64,000 nt of DNA. It comes from Spirosoma profusum. GTDB taxonomy: Bacteria; Bacteroidota; Bacteroidia; Cytophagales; Spirosomataceae. The position numbers were made by a program, and so were the translations under genes. Below are positions 57,275 to 63,944 of the stretch, piece by piece. Under the pieces are notes generated by a model. That model searched no databases. It was not told the DNA's origin and was given only the letters and a program-made list of their open reading frames with translations. The stretch is taken from NCBI RefSeq assembly GCF_014699005.1, contig NZ_JACWZY010000013.1, positions 122,386 to 186,385 on the forward strand, given 5' to 3'. How positions within the stretch are numbered: the stretch's first letter is position 1; every line of letters starts with the position of its first letter.

Positions 57275-57766
57275 TTAAATCGAGGGGGCTTGATACTTAT
57301 ACGTTAGCGTACTCCTTAAAGCTGATTGTAATTGTTTCGCTAATCCATCCATATAGGAAAACGCTAACCGTTGCCCAGAGTTGCGGTCTTTGGCGAATAG
57401 AACGGGCGTGCTCCGAGATGATAGCGGTAGATTAGCCCCCGTGGTACTCTCTATCGTACGACCGGTTAACTCGATTATACCCGCCATAATCTTGATCTGT
57501 CCTTCAAAGACCAAACCCTTAGCCGCAAAAACCGAGTTGCTTTGCGAGCGAATTAAGAGTCGATTTTCTGGACCACTAAAGGCAAGTGACTGCTCGGTCA
57601 GCACGGTCGTTATGGCGCTATAGGCTGGCTTATCTGCTAAAAAAGTAGATAACAAAATCGTGTTGGCGCCTATAAAAGGAGCAGGCTGGGCCTTAATCGG
57701 TAGGGCGGCTAAACAGAGCGTCAAGACAAATAGATAATTTGACAGAGGGTTAACAACGTGTTTCAT
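57275..57766 (-). CDS. Hypothetical exported protein
   Basis: 163 residues from the ATG at 57766, which gives a clean signal peptide (MKHVVNPLSNYLFVLTLCLA..., cleavage near AQPAP). The ATG at 57826 upstream is in frame but adds residues that do not fit a signal peptide. The mature part of about 135 residues alternates hydrophobic and polar residues (ITTVLTEQSLAFSGPENRLL; GQIKIMAGIIELTGRTIEST) and ends in a basic segment. No family recognised. It runs opposite to the soxC block. Confidence 0.6.
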   Translation of the reverse strand: MKHVVNPLSNYLFVLTLCLAALPIKAQPAPFIGANTILLSTFLADKPAYSAITTVLTEQSLAFSGPENRLLIRSQSNSVFAAKGLVFEGQIKIMAGIIELTGRTIESTTGANLPLSSRSTPVLFAKDRNSGQRLAFSYMDGLAKQLQSALRSTLTYKYQAPSI

Positions 57767-57810
57767 AAAAAGAGGGGTTATACATTCACTAACTATGCCC
57801 ATATAGCGCA

Positions 57811-57842
57811 CTAAAAACGCAACCAACCGGCTGCGTTTTTAG
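57811..57842 (-). terminator. Intrinsic terminator between two minus-strand genes
   Basis: CTAAAAACGCA (57811-57821) pairs perfectly with TGCGTTTTTAG (57832-57842) around a 10-nt loop. Read on the minus strand, the stem ends in TTTTTAG, 45 bp after the stop codon of the gene at 57887-58207. Confidence 0.75.
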
Positions 57843-57886
57843 GCGCTTTTTGCTCTAACTAATAGATTTACTTAACCACTTTCCTA

Positions 57887-58207
57887 TTAATCGACACCAG
57901 CCGCCTTTTTGGTCTTATTCTTGGCGACGGCTTTCAACTCCTTGGCCTCACTTTTTAATTCCTTCTTGTGGGCATGTTTCATTTTTCGATCCGCTTTGGC
58001 TTGGCGCGTCTTTGAATCAGAAACACCCGCAATCTCAAGGCCTTTGCCGGTGGCTGCATTCGAGCGTAATTCCTTGGCTTTGGCTACTTTCTTGTCCGCC
58101 TTCTGTTCTTTTTTCTCGGCTTTGGCGACCTGAGCCGCCTGTCCAAAACTGGTTTGTGCAGCCGTTAACATCGCGATAACTGATGCTGCTACGATGATCT
58201 TGTTCAT
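57887..58207 (-). CDS. Lys/Ala-rich small exported protein
   Basis: 106 residues. Signal peptide about 1-22 (MNKIIVAASVIAMLTAAQTS). The mature part is about a third Lys and rich in Ala and Glu (KAEKKEQKADKKVAKAKELR; KKELKSEAKELKAVAKNKTK), so it is basic and probably helical or disordered, perhaps binding nucleic acid, membranes or polyanions outside the cell. No domain recognised. Flanked by strong hairpins on both sides, so it is a single-gene transcript. Confidence 0.65.
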   Translation of the reverse strand: MNKIIVAASVIAMLTAAQTSFGQAAQVAKAEKKEQKADKKVAKAKELRSNAATGKGLEIAGVSDSKTRQAKADRKMKHAHKKELKSEAKELKAVAKNKTKKAAGVD

Positions 58208-58301
58208 AACAATTGATTTAAATTAGTGAAAGGATTATGGACTCTTTACGCTGTTCATTAGCACTGGTGCCCTTGCGCATCAAGGGGTAAATAGTAAGTT
58301 A

Positions 58302-58334
58302 AGCTTGGCGCCGGACGTCTCCGGACGCCAAGCT
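58302..58334 (-). terminator. Strong stem-loop downstream of the gene at 58396-58761
   Basis: AGCTTGGCG (58302-58310) pairs with CGCCAAGCT (58326-58334), and an inner CCGGA/TCCGG stem continues around CGTC with one bulged A. It is 62 bp after the stop of the minus-strand gene. No T-run follows at once, so it may be a processing or stability element. Confidence 0.5.
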
Positions 58335-58395
58335 GGTCGTGAATGGTAGGCTCGTGAAATGGTGGATCAGTTTATGTAGTGGCTCAACTAGGCGT

Positions 58396-58761
58396 CTACT
58401 TCAAGCGTTGCGACCGAGTCAGTAGCCAACCTGCCGACTCAGCACCTTCCTTTTTCGTCTTCATCAGTGCTGTCATCTTATGGGGTAAGCTATACGACTG
58501 CCGCAATGACTGCGTTTTTCTGTCTGCTTTCGGAATGGGCGTAGTGGGTTGGTTACCAGTCATTCTAGCCTGAATGAATCGGTAAGCCAGGTAGCAATAA
58601 GCCAGGATAACCCCCGTTTCCATCACTGTATTGAGGGGCACTCGCTCATAACTCCCTAGCTGCATATCCTCATACCAGTCAAGCAGCACCCAGCAGTAGC
58701 CGACAAACAATAGCAGGCTGGCCAGGATGACACTTGGCAATATTATTCTTGAGTTTTTCAT
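58396..58761 (-). CDS. Small two-helix membrane protein, unknown
   Basis: 121 residues. Two hydrophobic segments at about 8-28 (LPSVILASLLLFVGYCWVLL) and 45-64 (TVMETGVILAYCYLAYRFI) are followed by a basic cytoplasmic tail of about 55 residues rich in Lys, Arg, Thr and Gln. No family recognised. It lies between the decayed LytTR gene and a stem-loop, on the same strand as both flanking genes. Confidence 0.55.
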   Translation of the reverse strand: MKNSRIILPSVILASLLLFVGYCWVLLDWYEDMQLGSYERVPLNTVMETGVILAYCYLAYRFIQARMTGNQPTTPIPKADRKTQSLRQSYSLPHKMTALMKTKKEGAESAGWLLTRSQRLK

Positions 58762-58788
58762 GATCGTGTCTAGTAGAAAAAATACCTG

Positions 58789-59151
58789 TCAATAAGATAA
58801 GAAACGCCGATGCATCTTGAGCTTGCTCAACACGGGAAAAATACGCCGACGGGATACTTTGATGACGGGCTGGTTAAGCAAATTCTATTCCAGGGTCAGG
58901 GCATTGGGATTAGCCAGCGATTGCACATAACCGGGATTAATCAAATCGGATTTATGAACACGAACGAAGTCGGGTAATAGCTGTTCGAACCAAATCAGGC
59001 TTTTAGCGATCAGCAACGGTTTATGCACTTGTCGATGCAACCAGGAGTAATTGCCGAACCCTTGTAAACGAACAATGGTATTTAATGGAATGGGGCTTTC
59101 ACAGCCGGGGATTTTGATAGATACCTCAAGTGGGTTAACAGCAGGAGCCAT
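58789..59151 (-). pseudogene. LytTR DNA-binding regulator with in-frame TAG
   Basis: From the ATG at 59151 the minus strand encodes a LytTR domain (VSIKIPGCESPIPLNTIVRL; FGNYSWLHRQVHKPLLIAKS; FEQLLPDFVRVHKSDLINPG). It meets TAG at 58885-58887 after ALTLE, before the domain is complete. In the same frame the sequence continues NLLNQPVIKVSRRRIFPVLS to TGA at 58789-58791, and VSRRRI is the usual end of the domain. The gene has therefore suffered a nonsense change, or the codon is read through. Upstream frames may be its former membrane part. Confidence 0.72.
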
Positions 59152-59895
59152 AACGAGAATGGTTGACAGTAAAAGCGAATAAAAAAGCCCGAATACAGTC
59201 TCTTGAGCCAACGATTACTTTCGTTGGCGACCACTAGAATAGCAGTGTAGATCAGGAGGATTTGGTACTCCACACCACGTGAAAGTTCTCTAAATCGAAT
59301 CCATGCGGTTCCGTTAGCTGGGTGGGAAGCATGACTGATCAACTTACTACTAAAGCAGAGCAATAGGAAACCAGTCAGCAAGAAAGGTTCATAGCCGCCA
59401 GATGGCATGCAACACTTGCAAGCGTCTGCGTTTAGGGGGCTTGTAGATGTATAAAGCCAGGGGTACTAAAACCAACGCGAATGACCATTCGACAGAGCAG
59501 ACGAGCGGATGCTTATCGGAAACAATTACCGCTTGGGCTGGTTTGATTTTCCGATAAACACTTTCAGTCGGTTTGGGAGTTTGAACGGGTGTGGAGGGAA
59601 CATACGTATCATAAACATCCCCAAAGCCATCGCCGGTCTCCCCCAGATCAAGCTCTAGTGCGGAGCACGTATAAAATAGCCCGACCAGAATTACTGTCAG
59701 TTGAATCGCTAGCTGACGGCTCCAGTCAAACCGACTAGCTCTCCGTTTCAGTAGGCTATACCGGAAACTCAGGTTGTTTTTTTGGGAAGCTATCCAGACG
59801 CTCAACATTGCCGTTTTAGAAGGAGAGTAGGTTAAAACTGATTGACTAACAAACGGACTTCCGATCAAGGAGTTGGGGCCAAAGCCGGAAGGCAT
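59082..59895 (-). pseudogene. Probable broken membrane-protein region upstream of the LytTR gene
   Basis: Two minus-strand frames overlap by 20 bp. 59389-59895 (168 residues) has two hydrophobic segments (QLAIQLTVILVGLFYTCSAL; EWSFALVLVPLALYIY) with a Pro/Thr-rich loop between. 59082-59408 (108 residues) has three more (FLLTGFLLLCFSSKL; QILLIYTAILVV; QPFSLWLLLL). Their order and the LytTR domain that follows suggest one former membrane-bound LytTR regulator now split by frameshifts, but separate small membrane proteins are possible. No homologue is recognised for the membrane part. Confidence 0.4.
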
Positions 59896-60379
59896 ACAAT
59901 TCGTTTTTGATGTAGCAGTAGAGCAATTTCTGTCACATTTGAGACGATCACGTTTGATACATTAAAATTTCAGTCAATCGAGAAGGCGATCTGGATGTTT
60001 ATTTTAGGGGCAAAACACCTGCCAACAACTATGTTCGGTATAACTACTTAATAACTACTAAGGCCTGATGTGTAGTCAAAAACACGTAATAGCCTCAGGA
60101 AAGACCATTTCCATTGCCTAATTAGATGTTTATCGTTTAGCGCTAAACCATATTTAGGCTGGCCTTATTCTCACTTGATGAGGAATAAATTCTACAGGAT
60201 GAGGAAATAACTATTCAATCCCTAAAATTAATTTCCTTTTAACAGGTCTAAATAAACGGTTACATATATACGTAATTTGTCAATCTATCATTTTTACATG
60301 TTCACGAATTAGGGATGGGCGAAAACATTCTTAAATTCTTACGTGTTAGTCAGAGCATTCACTAAACTCATATCAACTC
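59896..60379. other. Gene-free 484-bp region with a 14-bp palindrome
   Basis: No convincing reading frame. GTTTAGCGCTAAAC at 60135-60148 is a perfect palindrome of operator type, about 230 bp before the small gene at 60380. The right half is AT-rich and should contain that gene's promoter. No RNA gene seen. Confidence 0.4.
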
Positions 60380-60547
60380 ATGGGTAATCTGCTGTATACA
60401 ATCGCTGTTATATTAGTCATTTTTTGGCTCTTAGGCTTTTTGGGAGTTTTAGGAGCTGGCATTGCCGGTAGTGGCCTCATCCATATACTGCTAATAATAG
60501 CAGTGATCGCTATTATTTTTCGTTTGATCCAAGGGCGAGGCGTTTGA
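60380..60547 (+). CDS. Lmo0937-type small membrane protein
   Basis: A 55-residue protein, MGNLLYTIAVILVIFWLLGF... ending IIFRLIQGRGV. Two hydrophobic helices are separated by a Gly-rich turn (GVLGAGIAGSGLIH). This is the layout of the Lmo0937/DUF5670 family of short membrane proteins found across many bacteria, sometimes stress-induced, function unknown. It is followed 30 bp later by an intrinsic-type hairpin, so it is a single-gene transcript. It is the last resident gene before the insertion-sequence cluster. Confidence 0.78.
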   Translation: MGNLLYTIAVILVIFWLLGFLGVLGAGIAGSGLIHILLIIAVIAIIFRLIQGRGV

Positions 60548-60577
60548 TTGGCTTTCTATCGGCGCTAAAAAGTGTAA

Positions 60578-60617
60578 ATAGTCGGTCAATACTACAGTTG
60601 AAGAATTGACCGACTAT
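60578..60617 (+). terminator. Stem-loop after the small membrane-protein gene
   Basis: ATAGTCGGTCAAT (60578-60590) pairs perfectly with ATTGACCGACTAT (60605-60617) around a 14-nt loop, 30 bp after the stop codon. CTTCT follows, a weak T-rich tail. Confidence 0.65.
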
Positions 60618-60744
60618 CTTCTGGGCTCATTATCGTAATTTGCCGTTTCAATAAACGCCCGTGGCTGTTGCACAACTCCATTTTCTACATTGATTTGTCA
60701 TAGCCTGGTAAGCTACTGGGATTTTTTACCATTGTCATCCCTCC

Positions 60745-61545
60745 TCAGTTGAGAAAAAGCGTGGTAAAGCCTATAAAAGGGCCTTGAGAGGTCAATGACC
60801 ATTCCACTTTTAGAGCTATGGCCTGATTGAGAGTGAATTTGGTGGTGAACTTCATGTACTTCTTCAGATTGAAGGCAACGGCCGCCATCAACATCACCTT
60901 ATGAGCTCCTGCTTTACCACGTACATTGATCTTTCGTAAGCCAGTGTACTCTACTAAACTGCCTAAGACCGGTTCTACCGTCTGTTGGCGAAGCCGCTTC
61001 ATACGCTTGCCCCGACGACTTTGCTGGCGATCCAAGGCTCGACGATAGAAGGCATCATAGGCCGTCCGGGTAATCTGTCGGCATTTACTGTTAGAAATAC
61101 ACGTGGGTTTAAGCGGGCACTGTTGGCAGTCCTGATAAGCAGCTCGGTAGATTTTCAGCAAACCGCCATCGGCCTGCGAATCAAAATTCTTAAAGGGCAG
61201 TATCTTACCAGCAGCACAGCGGAACTGGTCAGCTACGGGATCATAGGGGAAGCCGTCAATCTGTGGCTTATACTTGCCGAACACGGGTATCCATCCGGTG
61301 TTGTTCCACCCCTCCAGCAAGGCGTAGTTGCTGCCGTTCGGGTAGCCAGTATCGGCCAGTATTTCTTCTAAACGCACCTCATTGTGGGCCAACCGCTGCC
61401 GAAGCTTTAGGGTAATGTCGGGTAGGGACTGGCTGTCCCGGCAATCGGCAAAATCGGCCTGTACATGGCTGATAACCCCTTCGGCTGTGTCTACTGCCAG
61501 GCTACAATTATAGTTGAGTTTACGGGCTTTGCCCGACGGTCCGCC
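60745..61545 (-). pseudogene. IS1182-family transposase, 3' part (separated by the IS110 insertion)
   Basis: The open frame on the minus strand ends at 60745 and is recognisable as transposase from GKARKLNYNCSLAVDTAEGV onward. It continues with VISHVQADF, ADTGYPNGSNYALLE, the Cys-rich QDCQQCPLKPTC, and TVEPVLGSLVEYTGLRKINV RGKAGAHK, the DDE-domain end of IS1182-type transposases. The N-terminal part lies at 62901-63628, with about 1.3 kb of IS110 element between. The frame can be extended upstream to a TTG at 61575, but that part belongs to the junction, not to the enzyme. This half contains no clear 16-nt hairpin insert; a partial match lies at 61537-61552. Confidence 0.85.
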
Positions 61546-61601
61546 CTTTAGGTTTGCTGGCTGGTAAGAAACCAAGATTTGGTAGTTTGCCAGTAGTCAA
61601 C

Positions 61602-61667
61602 CAGAGTGGGGTAGACTATCGGTCCGCCAAGGAGTTAGACCTATGCAGCGATTCAGTCCCCACTCTG
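61602..61667 (+). ncRNA. Candidate IS110 bridge-RNA stem in the 5' non-coding end
   Basis: CAGAGTGGGG (61602-61611) pairs perfectly with CCCCACTCTG (61658-61667) around a 46-nt loop, about 100 bp before the transposase ATG. In IS110-group elements a structured RNA from the 5' non-coding end carries loops that pair with target and donor DNA. Position and structure fit, but I have not identified guide loops. A CGGTCCGCC word related to the 16-nt inserts lies in the loop at 61620. Confidence 0.4.
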
Positions 61668-61799
61668 TTTACATTGCCCAGACTCGGATAGAAATTAGGG
61701 GTCTCAGGCCCACGAAAGGGTTCGAGTGTAAGCATGTTGTTGGCTACTCATCCAAAACTAAATAGCATCATGAACTTTTGCTACTTTATTGGCATCGAC

Positions 61800-61815
61800 C
61801 GGGGCCGCCCGCGCG
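61800..61815 (+). repeat. 16-nt hairpin insert 1
   Basis: CGGGGCCGCCCGCGCG, followed by G, lies between ATCGAC and GTTGCC, splitting the codons of G-I-D from V-A-K-D in the IS110 transposase. Stem CCGC/GCGG (the last G is the flanking base), loop CCGC. Boundaries are uncertain by one base. Confidence 0.88.
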
Positions 61816-62123
61816 GTTGCCAAGGACACGCTCGACTGGGCCGTATACACCCAACAAGGGGTGCAACTCAGCACCCACACGTCCAACACCCTGACGGGCA
61901 TCAGGACCGCTTTCGCCCAGTTTAAATCACGGCCTGGCTGGAATCCCAAACAGGCCGTTTTTTGCATGGAACATACTGGCATCTACAACGCTCACCTGTT
62001 GGACTTACTTGACCAACAAAAACTGGCCATCTGGCTGGAATCATCTTTGCAAATCAAACAGGCTGGTGGGATGCAACGGGGCAAAACCGATAAAATTGAT
62101 GCTCAGCGGATTGCCCAATACGC

Positions 62124-62139
62124 CCGCTCCGGCGGCCCG
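62124..62139 (-). repeat. 16-nt hairpin insert 2
   Basis: CCGCTCCGGCGGCCCG on the + strand is the exact reverse complement of inserts 3, 5 and 8. It separates QYA from YRFRDQ in the IS110 transposase. Confidence 0.9.
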
Positions 62140-62211
62140 GTATCGTTTCCGCGATCAAATGTGCCTTTGGCAGCCGCCACGCGAGATTATGCAGAAACTG
62201 GCTTTTCTGAC

Positions 62212-62227
62212 CGGGCCGCCGGAGCGG
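62212..62227 (+). repeat. 16-nt hairpin insert 3
   Basis: CGGGCCGCCGGAGCGG between CTGAC and TGCCACC. Removal restores AFLTATRQRLNQ. Stem CCGC/GCGG, loop CGGA. Confidence 0.92.
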
Positions 62228-62254
62228 TGCCACCCGTCAGCGGCTCAATCAAGC

Positions 62255-62270
62255 GGCACGGGCCGCCCCG
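62255..62270 (-). repeat. 16-nt hairpin insert 4, compensated stem variant
   Basis: GGCACGGGCCGCCCCG on the + strand; on the minus strand it reads CGGGGCGGCCCGTGCC, followed by G. Compared with insert 6 both stem sides have changed together: CGGC/GCCG instead of CCGC/GCGG, same loop CCGT. Removal restores LNQAYNLLAVPVAEQ. Confidence 0.85.
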
Positions 62271-62592
62271 CTATAATCTGCTGGCTGTTCCGGTAGCCGA
62301 GCAGGAAACGTTCATCAGCAAATCGTTGCAAAAGACCGCACCGGCGGACCGGCTCAAAGGCAATGTCAAAAAGTCGCTCACGGCTCTCCAAGAAGAACAA
62401 AAAGTCGTTGAACAACAGATCAAGGACCTCATTCAGACCGACGCTCGGCTGAAGGAATTGTTCGATCTGATAGTCTCTGTACCGGGCATTGGGCCTGTGA
62501 TTGCGACCGAACTGTTAGTAGCCACTAATGAGATGCAGACTATCAGCGATCCTAAAAAGTTGGCTTGCCATGCCGGTGTTGCTCCCTTCGAC

Positions 62593-62608
62593 CGGGCCGC
62601 CGGAGCGG
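62593..62608 (+). repeat. 16-nt hairpin insert 5
   Basis: CGGGCCGCCGGAGCGG, identical to insert 3, between TTCGAC and TACCGT. Removal restores AGVAPFDYRSGTSIRG. Confidence 0.92.
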
Positions 62609-62796
62609 TACCGTTCGGGCACGAGTATCCGTGGTAAAACCAGGGTGAGCCACCAGGCCCGAAAGCGACTGAAATCCTTGATTCACATGGGCACCATGTC
62701 GGCGATCCAAGTCAAAGGCGATCTTCAGGAGTACTACCTACGAAAAATAGGTGAGGGCAAGCATACGATGCTGGTGTTGAATGCAGTTCGTAATAA

Positions 62797-62812
62797 CGGG
62801 GCCGCCCGTGCG
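62797..62812 (+). repeat. 16-nt hairpin insert 6
   Basis: CGGGGCCGCCCGTGCG, followed by G, between AATAA and GCTGATC. Removal restores NAVRNKLIHRVCAVV and the natural stop codon. Stem CCGC/GCGG, loop CCGT. Confidence 0.88.
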
Positions 62813-63168
62813 GCTGATCCACCGGGTTTGTGCCGTTGTTCGTCGGGGTGAAAAATATGACAAAAATTATACGATAGCCCTTGCTTAACCCATAGAAATC
62901 GCTGCGGTTGCTCAGCAGTTAGGCTTTTTCATTGCTGGATCCTAGGGTGGTTGGCGCACTTTGCAAATTCTGCTGGCGCTTGGCTAGTCTCCTCAGCTGA
63001 TGATCAGCAGCCGTGATCACCGAGGCTGCCTGACGGGGGCTGAGTTTGGGAATCGAGTTTACTGGTCCATTTTGATCTTCAGCTTGGGTTAGTAACTTGG
63101 GTCCAGGTCGCTGGGGTTGTTTTTCTAAGAGCGTTTCCATCGACGCGTTCGCTTTGACAGGGGCCGAA

Positions 63169-63184
63169 CGGTCCGCCGTAGCGG
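63169..63184 (+). repeat. 16-nt hairpin insert 7
   Basis: CGGTCCGCCGTAGCGG in the minus-strand IS1182 transposase. Removal restores RRVAID-SAPVKANAS, a conserved segment with the first catalytic Asp. Stem CCGC/GCGG, loop CGTA, first tetrad CGGT instead of CGGG. Confidence 0.9.
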
Positions 63185-63433
63185 TCGATAGCGACCCGTC
63201 GACCGGCTACTATATTATTAGCTACACATAGGCTGAACACCTTGTCAAATAGTAACTCGAAAAGTGCTTCTGGGTAAAGTTGGCGGGTCCGGCTCAGGGT
63301 GGAATGCCAAGGAAGCGGCTCATCGATGTTATAACCCAGGAAATACAACATATCCATTCGCAGGGCGCAATGCTCGATCAGCTCTCTGTCAGATATAATA
63401 TTCTCTAGATAGCCAATGAGCATGAATTTGAAC

Positions 63434-63449
63434 CGGGCCGCCGGAGCGG
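63434..63449 (+). repeat. 16-nt hairpin insert 8
   Basis: CGGGCCGCCGGAGCGG, identical to inserts 3 and 5, in the minus-strand IS1182 transposase. Removal restores IDPVVFFKFMLIGYLENI, the family motif PVVFFK. Boundaries uncertain by one base. Confidence 0.9.
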
Positions 63450-63713
63450 AATACAACTGGATCAATCGAGGGATTGCCAGTTGAGCCATAGCAGTCTTTG
63501 GTGTGTTCATAGAGGAACGTCAGATCAAGCGTCTCCTTCAGCCGACGGTAGAAATTATTCTTCGGAAGGCGGCTGGAAAGTTGGAAATGAGTGATGAGTT
63601 TTTCGTGGTCGCATTTTCTTCCTTGCATAGTTGAAGATGGAGCTGTTTAAACTTTACGAATAATCCCCAAAACCGTGTGAATTTTGAAGTGCGAACTTTA
63701 AACAAACACAGGC

Positions 63714-63944
63714 ATGGGGATCATCAGCAAAGCTATGATTGAAAAGTGGGTTTTGCCACATTTGACCATCGGAACACGTGGATTTGATACCACTGTACCG
63801 CTCACCGAAATCGTGGAATGCATTTTTCATCGGTTAAAAACGGGTTGTCAGTGGCGTGAACTACCTACTAAACAGTTCTTTACCGATAAAGTATTGGGCT
63901 GGAATTCGGTCTTTTACTATTATAACCTAAGTTGTGTGGTATGA
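63714..63944 (+). pseudogene. IS5-family transposase, truncated N-terminal part
   Basis: 76 residues beginning MGIISKAMIEKWVLPHLTIG. The typical IS5/IS1031 N-terminal domain follows: VPLTEIVECIFHRLKTGCQW RELPTKQFF, then VLGWNSVFYYYN, where relatives go on with a Lys-Trp-rich linker and the DDE domain. Here the frame ends after LSCVV at TGA (63942-63944), and the last 56 bases of the window do not continue the enzyme in any frame that I can see. It is therefore a truncated copy, or one broken by another element beyond the window. Confidence 0.72.

Larger units (their letters stand above)
61770..62888 (+). pseudogene. IS110-family transposase interrupted by six 16-nt hairpin inserts
   Basis: The ATG at 61770 starts MNFCYFIGID, which should continue VAKDTLDWAVYTQQG as in IS110 DEDD-type recombinases, but a 16-nt insert shifts the frame. 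Five more inserts follow. Removing all six (96 nt) leaves 1023 nt, exactly 341 codons including TAA at 62886-62888, with no other stop or frameshift. The restored junctions read GID-VAKD, AQYA-YRFRDQ, AFLT-ATRQRL, LNQA-YNLLAV, VAPF-DYRSGT and VRN-KLIHRV. The RuvC-like N-terminal half (catalytic Asp in GID; MEHTGIYN) and the C-terminal part with VSVPGIGPVIATELL and AGVAPF-DYRSGTSIRGKTR (family Ser region) are complete. As it stands the gene cannot be translated normally. Confidence 0.9.
61555..62900 (+). mobile_element. IS110-family insertion sequence nested in the IS1182-like element
   Basis: Contains an IS110-type transposase gene (61770-62888) preceded by about 200 bp of non-coding DNA and followed by only about 12 bp before IS1182 sequence resumes at 62901. 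IS110 elements have no long terminal inverted repeats and carry non-coding ends that give the bridge RNA. The right boundary is well placed, because the IS1182 reading frame is recognisable up to 62901. The left boundary is uncertain within about 61545-61600, and about 15-20 codons of the IS1182 gene are not accounted for there. Confidence 0.75.
62901..63628 (-). pseudogene. IS1182-family transposase, 5' part, with two 16-nt inserts and a stop
   Basis: On the minus strand from the ATG at 63628: MQGRKCDHEKLITHFQLSSR, then LPKNNFYRRLKETLDL, YGSTGNPSIDPVVF-FKFMLI, LPWHSTLSRTRQLYPEALFE, VAID-SAPVKANASMETLLEK and finally TTLGSSNEKA. Two 16-nt inserts (63434 and 63169) shift the frame; the 728 bp minus 32 is 696, exactly 232 codons. 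A TAA at 62919-62921 stands where relatives have Lys (SNEKA-K-LLSN), and LLSNRS follows in frame up to the IS110 boundary. The C-terminal half is at 60745-61545. The enzyme is inactive here for several independent reasons. Confidence 0.88.

Noticed and set aside
61734..61925. Reading the broken frames of the IS110 gene as three or four separate small proteins
   Set aside because: Each frame matches a successive part of one IS110 transposase and the breaks fall exactly at the 16-nt inserts.
61800..63449. 16-nt inserts as cloning-linker or NotI-type artefacts
   Set aside because: The copies differ in loop and stem, occur in both orientations and include a compensated stem change, which a single linker would not give. 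An assembly artefact cannot be fully excluded without reads, so it is kept as the main refutation test.
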